Shown: in pieces, positions 45,603 through 55,843 of the stretch
Layout of the letters: the number at the start of each line of letters is the position of its first letter
Numbering within the stretch: position 1 is the stretch's first letter
Assembly (NCBI GenBank): GCA_009363875.1
Contig: CM018694.1
Location: 3,100,001 to 3,164,000, forward strand
DNA: 64,000 nt
Reading direction: 5' to 3'
Source of the DNA: Mikania micrantha
Lineage: Eukaryota; Streptophyta; Magnoliopsida; Asterales; Asteraceae
Notes under the pieces: generated by a model
What the model was told of the DNA's origin: nothing
The model's database searches: none
Seen by the model: only the letters and a program-made list of their open reading frames with translations
Position numbers and translations under genes: made by a program

Positions 45603-47238
45603 TCTACGAAAAGAAGCCACAAGTGGGTCAGTAATGAGAAAGGATACAATTGAATTTGCATGATAAAATTTAATAATATATCCATACTACTAGTATTATC
45701 ATTCAATTGTAATATGAGCATGTACACATATAAGCAATCAGCTCATTAGCATACTTCTCACGTGAATGTGTATAACGTTCCATGATCTCACTCCACCAAA
45801 CCTACACACTGACACTTTCCCGATATACCGAAGATAGCTTATATATAGGGCATACGAAAGGGTCAAGCAAACTGCTAGCCCAGACGCCATCCCACCACCG
45901 CTTCGATATACCACGATCATGTCCTTGCTAGCATTTGGCAACATGTTTGTACTGATTTCCAAGTGTGTTCCATTGATTAAGAATCCCATGATCTTTGATC
46001 AACTTGAACTATGATAGAATCCATGATTGAACTATGATTATGTTATGTGTGCACCTACTAATAGTTGTTAACATGTAGAACTAAGTCATATGTGTGCTCT
46101 ACAATTTTTTCTTGTTAAACTATGTTAGTAAGTACTAATGATGTAATCACTTAAGAATTTCACTTAAGGTTTACATTGAAAGAATGTTCACAACTTGATT
46201 GATTTACCATAGTGTTTGGTTCATCCAAGTTTGAATTGCACTATGAATTGATTTACCAATGATTGTATCTCATGTGTTTGACTAATGTCCAATGATCCAG
46301 TTGCTCCCGAATCTTCACTTCAAACAAGAACGCCGGATTCCCCCTGACATTCCGAAATAAGCTTATATATGGGGAAAGCTCTCACCGACCCACCACTTAC
46401 CTCAGCACGTCAGCGTTAATCCGCCGTTTGTATTTGGAGCTAAGATTCCAACTCTTGATTGATTATGATTGTTTCATGATTGCCTCTTGTACTATGGATA
46501 TGATTATGACTGTGTAAACCACGGTTCTTAATATACTTGAAATTAAAACCTTAGGTTTCTGTATATGTGTCCTAGGTTAATTTAACCTAGGTTCCCAATA
46601 CTTACAGTATTGAGTAATATGATTTCCTGTGAGAACTTCAACTAAAGAATACTGTTACACAGATTCTAAGTTATAAAGTTCCTATGATAATGAACACCTG
46701 ATAATGATAACATGGCAAGGATTTCAAATCAAGATTATAAATTAATAGATCTTGACCTCTGAATTCCTATGATAAACATGACAAGGATTTTAGATCAAAG
46801 ATACTAAGAATACAGATCTTTGCCTCTAAATTCCTATAATGAACACTGATTGAGAATTCCAGATCAAGGATACTAAGAATACAGATCCTTGCCTCTGAAA
46901 TCCTTAAATGCTCTCTATGTGAGAATTTCAGATCAAGGATACTAAGAATACAGATCCTTGCCTCTGAAATCCTTAAATGAATATGTGTGAGAAATTTAAT
47001 TCGGTTTCTAAAATTATAGAATTCCGATTCAAATTCCTTGACTCCATATCTAATCTTAGAAAAATATCCCTAAGATCTTTCAAGCTTAATGTAGACTTAA
47101 TGCTCACTTAAGTTACTTAGATCCTAAGTATCCTCAAGCCTATAGCACTTAGTCCTATTGAGTAGCTTAGGTTATAGTCTAGGTCATTAAACATTGGGTT
47201 TTTCCTAGTTCTCTACAACCTTGGCTCTGATACCAACC
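45603..47238 (-). promoter_or_regulatory. Element 2 leader with primer site and hairpin repeats
   Basis: The sense strand has TGGTATCAGAGCCA (47235-47222), an initiator-Met primer site three bases after the 5' LTR. The leader is ~1.6 kb, unusually long beside the ~160 bases of element 1. It contains ~68-bp tandem repeats at about 46690-47000 and two blocks with TATATATAGGGC-type sequence (46365, 45845) that resemble U3 motifs. No open frame of note. Confidence 0.75.
46690..47000 (-). repeat. Hairpin-forming tandem repeats in the element 2 leader
   Basis: About four units of 60-70 bp. The best two carry GATCAAGGATACTAAGAA followed by TACAGATCCTTGCCTC; the arms AATTTCAGATCAAGGAT and ATCCTTGCCTCTGAAAT pair with a small bulge. 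Units drift towards the left end. They lie between primer site and gag start. Confidence 0.75.
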
Positions 47239-50200
47239 TGTCACACCCCTACGCCGCGTGCGGAATCCACGGCGCGGTGACGTATGAACAGTTGAATCTT
47301 GCACAAGTATTGAACAAGAACAACCACAATGGATTACTAAGTTTCATAATGTTTAGACAATTGTTTAGTTACAGACAATCTATCTACCAAAAGAAAGACA
47401 ACTACAGACCCAAAATGTAGATAAAAAATAAGACTTCAAACAAGACAATTAAACAATTAGGATTTAGTGTGTTTCTAATCCATCCTAGCATGTTTCTTCA
47501 TCTTGTTCTATCTTAGAATGGTCTCCTTAGTTGTCCCTGAGAAAGTCTTAAACCTGATTACCTGAAACACGTGAAAAGTAACTGTCAACTACAGAAGTAG
47601 TTGGTGAGAACAATAGGTTTAACATTTGTAAACATGAATATGTAATATAAGGCATAGGTATATTAAAGTAATAATGAAATTACATGGATGGGTTACAACC
47701 CAAACTAACATCAGGTATGTCAAACGAGTGTAAACAGTCCAAAGACTGTTTGCACAAAAACCAACATATAATCAAGTCCCAAACTACGTTTGGAGTCAGA
47801 AAATTAGTCAGCAACAATGATAACCATACGTAACCGAAATCTGCAGTTAGTTTATAAAACAAATTTAAAATCTAACTGCAGCAATCGGTCTGTCCAAATG
47901 TGTCCGCTTTCCCTTGTTGTGATCACCCAGTACTAACGCTAATGAATATGAAACCTGATGTGTTTATAAGTTTGTTCACAACGATGGACACCATGCTTTT
48001 GAACATTGCTTTAAACTAGCGTGTTAATGCCTTTTTTTGATAACATGATTGAAAACCTTATTTGAGTACCATGAAATTAATCCTCTGTTTGAATACCATA
48101 AAATGAATCCTTGTTTGAACACCATGAAACCATTGTTTGAATACCATGTTGTGAATCCTTTGATTGAGTACATAAGATAGTATCCTTGTATAACAACAAG
48201 GTTTATAAAAGATTAATTTCGAAAACACGAGTTTAGAGTAAAAGAGTTTATAAATTCTTTTAAAAACAATTGAGAAATCCCTTGGATTTCTAAAGTAAAC
48301 CTGTAATGTTTGCCAAGTAACAGTAATATGTATCATGAAATATGATTGAACTAAGAGCATTTGATCACGTGTTCCACCCCAAAACAGTTGTAAAAACAGT
48401 AAAAAGAGGGGCTAATGTTCTCACCTGTCTGCAGTAGACTCTGAACTATAACAAATAGCAAGTAGCAAACAGGACTTCTAACTGGTTCCTATATCATTGT
48501 AATCATACATAAGATATAAGATTTATAGTTGTATAGACTTTGATTCATTGATTGACTTGTGTTGATTTGAACTTGATTAACTCTTGAATAATCATTCTCA
48601 TGTTTGAAAGTGTTGTATGAATTTGAAAGTCATGATAGAGTTACTTGATTGATATTTGATGATTGAAGCCAAAATGTCATGTTATTTTATGAACCACTTG
48701 TTATGCATAATATGACAAGTCTTCATAATGTTAGATAACCATTGATCAATATGAAAAAAAATATGTAATAATGTTCAAGTGTTTAAAGTCCTTGTGATTG
48801 TGACTTGATCCCCTAATTAGGTTAAGTTGTAACTTCAACCAATTATGATCAATTCACATTTTATGAAGTAAAAGGCCAAACTTTGCCTAAGTACTTGTTA
48901 TTTGCCCTTATCAATATTTATGACATAATTAACCAATTGGTCCATGATAGACCGAATGGAATGATATTGGGCCCAATTGTTTGTGAATGATCCGAAGTAA
49001 AAATTTGGGCCGAATTAATACGAAACGGCCCATTTAGGATCATTATGCACCGAAAGAGATTGGATTGGGCCTCCAAGAATTGAGTTGGGCCAACTAATGA
49101 GTAAGTGGGCCATGTAAGGTTCTAAGCAATATTGGTCCAATTAGAGATCAAAATGGGTCGACCTAACTTTCTTGGGCTTGCTTTAACCTCTGGGACCGGT
49201 TACTAGTGAAGTTGGGCCGCATGAAAGCTGTATCGGGCCGAGAGGTTACGGGCTGCCAACATGGGCAGCGAACCTTTTAGGTTCAAGAATCTAGGTTCGT
49301 CGATCTTAAGGACTCCAACTAGGTTCGGTCAAGAAATCCACCAGGTTCGGTTCTTATGATACACACCCAGGGTTCGTTGCATGCATAGCTGGTTTGTTGG
49401 GTATCTCATGGTTCGACCATCCAAGCTAGGGGTATAAAGGTTCGGTGATAGCTCGTGAAAACCTCTAGGGTTCGGCTGATATGTCCACGAACCATGTAGG
49501 GTTCGTGACTGCTTGCATGGAGGGTTCGTTCGATCATAGATGGTCCGTGCAAACTATGCAAGGCTCGTGTAGGTTCGGGATACTCATTAGGGTTCGTCTG
49601 GTTGAGATCAACGAACCATTGGTTCGTTATGAATGCAGGGTTTGCCAAAGGAAGGTTCGCCCCATGCATGAAGGCTCGGCTGGTAGGGCTAGGTTCGTTG
49701 GCTGGTTGTAGTTGGGCACGAGCTAGGCGAACCATGATACAGGTTCGTCTCCTTCATCCTTTGCCTCGACCTGCAACTTCGAACACCACCAAATCCTAGG
49801 GTTCCGACCTGTTATAAATAAACTACATAACACTAGTGATTTCCGAAGACTTAGGGCTGTGATGATGATTTAAAATCGGCCAAAACATCAAGTTCGAACA
49901 ACACTCCACAATACCCTCTTTTTCAGAATTTTAAACCGATTATACCTCGTTTTTGGCCGGAAAATTCCACAGATCCTTTGTACTTCCGTGTAGGGAATGT
50001 CGAGAGCTTCGCGGGGACACCAAGAACGCCCAAATCCGTCGAGAAACGAGTGAGATACGGGCGATTGAAGTCGGTTTTCTAGAGAGAGAGGGTAGACGAA
50101 AATTCTAGAGAGAGAAGTGGTTGTTGGTATATTTAATGAGAAAATGACCATCTTTAGGGCTTTTATAGTCCGTGTGGTATTCGGGTTCGTTTCGGTCGCT

Positions 50201-50801
50201 CGGTTCGCGTTTCCGGAACGTAACGCGTATTTTACGCGATTTTAAATAAAAGAGTTGTTAAACTCAATAAAATGATGAGTTTCAAAATTGTAAAAATGTA
50301 TAATAATTATTTTAATTATTTTTTTACTCTTCGTGCGTTGACAGATCGTTAAACACATACAATTACGTGTATACCCGCAATCGCGTACGTTTTTCGATCG
50401 TATAAATATTTAAAGTCGTTTAATCATAATTATAAGTTCAACATTCGTTTCATTATGGATCGTCACCCATAACTATACTCAGTCTCGCTTACGTATTACG
50501 ATTCTTGTTGAATTAATATAATATTCGTCTTAACACTACGTACTAACACTATCCTGTTACACCGAACGCAGTATATATATAGGGCTCACTCTCGCTGCCC
50601 ACCATTGTTTCGATATAACACGATACTGTTCTTGCCTAGTGTAATTGACTGTAAATAATAATACATACTTGTTCTCAAATAATAAGGATTCTAACACACA
50701 AGCACATAAGGAACATATGAATCACATAGATTAACTGAACATGGACACACACTGTTCTAACACTGTTTACGACTATCATGACTAAATGTACAAATGCTAC
50801 A
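47239..50801 (-). repeat. Element 2 5' LTR
   Basis: 3563 bp, nearly identical to 37404-40966 and with the same landmarks about 9835 bases further right. CGAACC array 49270-49770, GGCCCA array 48965-49265, TATAAAA near 50164-50170, hairpin near 47585-47603. Open frames inside mirror those of the other copy and are not genes. Confidence 0.93.
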
Positions 50802-50806
50802 GATAC

Positions 50807-50944
50807 CAATACTTGCAATCTTTTCCGAAGCATTGAATTTTGAATTGATAAGTTTAATTGTGTAGAAACCATTTTATCTGGCTATGATCCCAGATTTTTG
50901 CATAAGTCTTTTTCAGGGACGAAAAAGAGATAAGTGTGGGGATG
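50807..50944 (+). promoter_or_regulatory. Athila 3' end with polypurine tract
   Basis: Continuation of the Athila 3' non-coding region after element 2. It ends GAAAAAGAGATAAGTGTGGGGATG (50921-50944), a purine-rich tract directly before the LTR start. It is the same TAAGTGTGGGGATG word as at 36549. Confidence 0.75.
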
Positions 50945-52655
50945 TGATGTGTTGTAAAACACATATGTTTTTCCATTTGTTTATGTTGAATTTCTGTACA
51001 GTTTTATTCGGTTTTGGAGTCGATTTAAGCTGGTTCTTCACATTTCAATGATTTGATGCTTGCAGGTAGTAAACGTGTTATTATGGCACAAAAGATCAAG
51101 AAAAAGAGCCCCCGGGTGGACGAGAACAGACCTGAAGACAAAGGAAGACAAAAGCTGGATTCTGGGCGTCCTCGCGTCACGCGAAGGGCTTCTGAAACCC
51201 TGTCGCATAGCGCGACAGGTGGAAATTACATGTTTGCCCTTTTTAATGATGATGGGTTGACCCGATTGTTTTGTTGGGTAGCGGGTATCCTCGCGTAGTG
51301 CGAGGGATTTCAAGATGATCGTCGCGTAGCGCGACGAGGTGTAAATCTCTGAAATTCAAGTTTGACCAATTAAAACGGCTGGAGACTTAATTTTTAGGGT
51401 TACTGACGATTGGAGACGAGATTGGGAGGCGACCAAGAAGCTGTAGACGACAAGTAAGGCAAGATCTATCATTCGGAAGCCCTAGGATTGATATTCGAAG
51501 GGTGTACAATGATCGGTTTCGGTTTCGGTTTCTTACTTGTTTTATACATTTGAATGATGTTTAGCATTGGTTTATACATTATTTCTTTCTGTTATTTCAG
51601 TATGATTTGTGGCTAGACCTTTTAGACCACTTAGGGTTTTATAATATGCATGTTTAATGATTGTAATGATTGATTGTGGAACAAGTTTGTGTCTTTCAAT
51701 GATATAACGTTCTGGTTTAGATTCTGGGATGTGTATGAATGTTTATCTTGTTTGTGGTTTAATTTATCGATTCCTCGTGTGTTTTGGCGAATGTCTTTCG
51801 TATCATAGGCGCATGCTAGGTCAATTACTTGGTGTTCTTGATTTGTGGATGAATTACTAGATGTAGTGATTCATAGGAATGATAATTAGGTCATGAACAA
51901 ATTAAATGTTTAACCAAATTCAAAAGCCGTGAGGTGAGGGTTTGTTAGTGTGTCTTGATTGTTTAATAACTAGTTGAAGTCTTTGTGAAAAGACTAGGAT
52001 TAGGTTAATTGAACATACTCTTGCATGCTAAATCCAAGATGATTCTCCTTATTATCCCATGCATGTTTATGTATTGAGACTTTCGTTTACGTGAGGTAGA
52101 TTGTCTTTAGGATATATAATTGAAGAGTTGGTTAACTCGTGAGAGTAATTAACCTAAACCAGTAATTAAAAGACTTGTAGACATTTTAGTTGAAATCTTT
52201 GAGAAAGATCAAAGATAATCTAATTTGTTCATGAGTTAAAATTCAAAGATCCCGGTTCCACAATAAGTTCCATAATCAATCTAAAACACATTAGACATGT
52301 ATAGAGTAAACCCTAGGTAGTCATTTCATCATTCGTGATTTTTTGTTGCATTTTCCTTATTGAGTCTTAATCCAATTTTTCTAGGTTATCAATTTAGTTT
52401 AATTAATCAGTAAAAAAAAACCCCCTTTTAAACCATTCTTTTTAATCAAGTAAATTTGTATAGATAAGTCCTTGAGATTATTTTGCACTTTCTATAGAAG
52501 TCTGTGGGTTCGATATCCGGACTGACTATTCTGTACTACTTTTGATAGGTTCACTTGCCTGTTAGTAGTTTAGCTTAGAGAGTCTAGAGTATTACTTAGT
52601 GTCTAGGTTAGTTTTGATTTTTATTAGTTTTAGTTAAACTACTTTGCACACATCA
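50945..52655 (+). repeat. Athila LTR
   Basis: 1711 bp, terminal inverted TGATGTG...CACATCA. It is preceded by a polypurine tract and followed by a 6-base spacer and an Asp-type primer site, so both edges are supported. It contains four CG-rich quasi-palindromes (51170-51187, 51201-51217, 51289-51305, 51320-51337). No gene is seen; the frames at 51038-51313 overlap the palindromes. Confidence 0.85.
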
Positions 52656-52916
52656 AGTGTTTGGCGCCGTTGCCAGGGACTTCTTAGTCGATTGTGCAGT
52701 TTAGTTCTTGTGTCTTATCTGTGCATATTTGTTTTTAGTTTTAGTTTTAGTTTGTTTTGTTTTGTTTTATATCTCTTTGATTTACTTTTATTTGTTTGCA
52801 GGTTGGTAGTGTATGCCACACCTATGTTCACACGGACCGCTACCTGAGCTTTCTTTGCCTTCAAGGAGCGATTCGTGAGACTTTTCTGAACAGTCTACGA
52901 GCGAGATAAGTGCTTA
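52656..52916 (+). mobile_element. Second, truncated Athila internal start
   Basis: TGGCGCCGTTGCCAGGGA (52662-52679) and the following ~240 bases repeat 28078-28335 with roughly 6% difference, including the leader and the first gag codons (MPHLCSHGPL-like start at 52814). It breaks off near 52916, within a shared TAC, into copia sequence. It shows that the LTR at 50945 was shared by two internal regions. Confidence 0.85.
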
Positions 52917-53326
52917 TACGAGCGTTTGCCAAAGAACTGGCACCCTACAGTTGTTGACTTGAAATCTCTTTTGCATCCACCATAATTCGAGTCACTATAA
53001 GCAGTAAGTTCAAAATTATCACCATTAGGATACCACAAACCTAGATGTTGAGTACCCTTCAGATAACGAAAAATCCTCTTCACTGCAATGAGATGGTATA
53101 CTCTTGGCTTTGATTGGTAACGTGCTCACAAACAAGTAGCAAACATGATGTCTGGTTGAGAAGCTGTGAGATACATGAGAGATCCGATCATCCCTTGATA
53201 CTAAGTAGCATCACTTAACTCCCCGTTTTCATCTGGAGTAATCCTGTGATTAAGAGTCAGTGGGGTACCAGTAAGTTTTGCATCCAACATACTGAATCGA
53301 CTCAGTATGTCACCAACATATTTGGT
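52917..53326 (-). pseudogene. Copia RT end and RNase H start (truncated)
   Basis: The minus frame reads MKRIFRYLKGTQHLGLWYP then LTAYSDSNYGGCKRDFKST and GCQFFGK. This is the RT-RNase H connection, with the first RNase H Asp in YSDSNYGG. Upstream pieces (53085-53326) match MIGSLMYLTASQPD-type sequence in broken frames. It is cut by the junction at about 52917. Confidence 0.85.
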
Positions 53327-53960
53327 TTAATGAATAAAGATTCCCTCCTTAGTTTGATCCACCTTTAATAAAAGAAAGAACTTCATATCTCCCATGGAGC
53401 TCATCTCAAACTTTTCTTTCATTACCTTTTCAAATTCTTTGCATAGAACATCATTTGTGGATCTAAAGATGATATCACCAAAATATACTTGTACCAAGAG
53501 TAAGTTTCCATCCTTTTCTTGAATGAACAAGGTGCAGTCAATGACACCTCTTCTGAACATGTTGTTCAGAAGGTGAGTAGAAAGTGTCTCATACCACGCT
53601 CGTGGAGCTTGATGCAATCCATATAAACACTTGTCCAACTTGTAGACTTGGTCATGATGTAACAGATCTTCAAATCTGGGAGGTTGATTGAAATATACAG
53701 TTTCATTAATCACATCATGAAGGAAAGCACTCTTGACATCCATTTGATACACTTTGAATTTTTTGTAGGATGCATATGCCAAGAATATTCTGATTGCTTC
53801 AAGACGAGCAACCGGTGCAAACACTTCATTATACTCAATTCCTTCTATTTGTATAAAACCTTACACCACTAGATCTGCCTTGTTTCTAATCACAATCCCT
53901 TGATCATCACACGTGCAATGAAGAACCCATCTAGTGCCAATCACTTTTGCACCTTTTGGT
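53327..53960 (-). pseudogene. Copia reverse transcriptase core (catalytic residue lost)
   Basis: FAPVARLEAIRIFLAYAS, YQMDVKSAFLHDVINETVYFNQPP, VYKLDKCLYGLHQAPRAWYETL and MSSMGDMKFFLLL are classic copia RT motifs. The active-site box reads VYFGDIIF, where copia has YVDDIIF, so the first Asp of the pair is Gly. A small piece of the fingers (WVLHCTCDDQGI-type) lies upstream at 53880-53960 in a broken frame. Confidence 0.87.
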
Positions 53961-54032
53961 TTGTCAACAAGCTGCCAAACCCCAATTATGAAATTACAGC
54001 AGTTCTTCCTGCGTTGCATCAACCCATGATTC

Positions 54033-55081
54033 TTATTTCAAAGCTTCTGAAACAGTTATGGGTTCAACTTGGGAGATAAAACATGAATGTGCATATAAAT
54101 TTATGTCTCCAAAGTCAAGTATGTCAACAAATCCTCCTGAAGTTAACTGATTTCGAGTCTTGACTACATCATTCAAATTTCCAATTATGTTCATTTGAGG
54201 ATGCATGTTGTTTATTCTGCCAACAAGATGAGTAGGAACAACAACTTGTGGATCAAGATTATTAAGATTGAGATCCTCAAGAACAGGAACTATATTGTCA
54301 ACATCTGGATTAGCAACATCTGGCTGTAAGTAAAGATCATCTGAGTCTAAACTGTCATTGTTTGTCTGCGAGGTAGTTGGAACAGATGAAGGTTGCACTT
54401 GTTCATCAGGTGCATTCTGTGTATCATACAACATTTGAACTACAACATCTTCATCAGAGTACACGGGAGGCATGTTGAAGGAGTTAAATAGATCAGAATA
54501 GTTAAACATCCAATCGGGACCCTTTCTTGGTTGTGGTATAGTACATATTTGAACTTCCACATGGTACCACTCTTCCACATTGTGATTTGATCTGTTGTAT
54601 ACCCTTATGTTTGTGTTGTACCCTAGAAAATAACATTCTTCCGCCTTTTCATTGAACTTGCCTTGCTCATATTTCTTAAGCATTGTGCATGGCGCACCAA
54701 ATGCTTCAAGATACTTAAGATTTCGTTTTTTGTTGTGAAGAAAATCAAAGCAAGTCTTCCCATGTCGCTTGACAAGCAATACCCCGGTTCAATGTATAAC
54801 ATGCATTAGCAACTACTTCATTCCAAAATTGAATCGGTAAGGTGGATTCAGCAAGCATTGTTCTAGCGGCCTCAATTCAAGTTATGTTCTTTCGCTCAGC
54901 AACACCATTCATTTGAGGGACATGTGGAGCACTAAACTGATGTACAATTCCATGTTGATTTTAAAAGGTCTCCATATTTTAATTTTTTAACTCAGTCCAA
55001 TTATCTGTTTAGAACATGCGAACCTTGAGCTTATAAAGAGATTCAAGTTTAGTTACCAGCGCTTGAATACATTCAAACGTT
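54033..55081 (-). pseudogene. Copia integrase C-terminal region
   Basis: LEAFGAPCTMLKKYEQGKFNEKAEECYFLGYN is the typical region after the catalytic core (FGC..Y.., GKFD.K...C.FLGY). A long acidic Asp/Asn-rich linker towards RT follows. Upstream, 54780-55080 reads broken core with NGVAERKNI-type and QHGIVHQFSAPHVPQMN-like sequence, including the third acidic position. Several stops. Confidence 0.8.
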
Positions 55082-55639
55082 TCAGATTTCTCCTTCATGA
55101 AAAACCCAAGAAAATATGGAAAATTCATCAGTGATGACTAGGCAATACTGATCTCCAGCAATGCTCTTGTGGCTGATAGGACCAAACAAATCCATGTGGA
55201 TAAGCTTAAGGGGAACAACAATTGAGTAAAACGTTTCGAGTTTGTGAGACCGCTTGGTTTGCTTTCCCTTGCATGAGATGCATACATCAGACAGTTTGAA
55301 ATTCTTTAAACTCACACTTTCAACCAAATTGTTATGAACCAGGTGATTCATCTTTCGTAAGCTCAAATGACCCATCTTCTTATGCCAAAGGATATAATCT
55401 TTTTCTGTTGCCTTAGACATAAAACATGAAGCTATAGAAGATGTAGTTGAAGCTGTGGCCATATTGAGAACATACAAATCCTTCTTTCTTGGAGCTGACA
55501 TCAATATCCAATCTTCAGGAACAACAATATCTTTCTTGAGAATGTAACAGTTAGAATCATCAAATAAAACTCTGTATTTCTTGTCACAGATTTGTGATAC
55601 TGAGAGAAGATTATTCTCAAGCTGCTTCACATACTTCAA
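55082..55639 (-). pseudogene. Copia pre-integrase and integrase N-terminal region
   Basis: KQLENNLLSVSQICDKKYRVLFDD is the start of the GAG-pre-integrase domain. The zinc motif runs from LWHKKMGHLSLRKMNHL to CISCKGKQTKRSHK (HHCC). The catalytic core starts PLKLIHMDLFGPI with the first Asp, then CLVITDEFSIFSWVF with the second region. The open frame ends shortly after. Confidence 0.87.
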
Positions 55640-55648
55640 TTTGTCAAA

Positions 55649-55843
55649 TCAAACTTGTCCATTTGAAAGAATTCCTTCACTAGTAATGAAACCACCTTTA
55701 TCACCGGCAAAAGCTACATATCCTCCTCTAATTGAATTGACATTTGTAAGAAGAGATATGTCCCCTGTCATGTGCCTTGATGCCTCACTATCAACAATCC
55801 AAGTGCTGTTAAATGCAACATTTGGGGCAACCTGCACAAACAC
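55649..55843 (-). pseudogene. Copia protease (active site altered)
   Basis: WIVDSEASRHMTGD is the copia protease active site with Glu in place of the Gly of DSGAS, which should abolish or weaken activity. GYVAFAGDKGG and ITSEGILSNGQV follow as in relatives. It is separated from the pre-integrase domain by a stop. Confidence 0.85.

Larger units (their letters stand above)
37404..50801 (-). mobile_element. Element 2: complete Tekay/Del-type gypsy retrotransposon
   Basis: 13.4 kb, read right to left: 5' LTR 47239-50801, primer site, long leader with hairpin repeats, gag-pol 45602-41000, polypurine tract, 3' LTR 37404-40966. Target duplication GATAC at 37399-37403 and 50802-50806. Both LTRs measure 3563 bp. 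In the first ~270 bases I count six differences. It is inserted in the Athila 3' non-coding region. Coding is broken by stops, a small deletion in integrase and a plastid DNA insertion. Confidence 0.95.
28078..52655 (+). mobile_element. Athila-lineage gypsy element, 5' LTR absent, nested insert
   Basis: Asp-tRNA primer site, gag, protease, RT, RNase H, integrase, long spacer, ORF3, purine-rich tracts and a 3' LTR at 50945-52655. Element 2 (37404-50801) interrupts the 3' non-coding part. The gag and pol style (VTTRSGR, DSGASINLMP, VFMDDFSVYG) is that of the Athila lineage. The 5' LTR is missing. The 3' LTR is followed by another primer site and gag start, so this is part of a tandem or recombined array. 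Multiple stops and frameshifts show it is dead. Confidence 0.88.
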
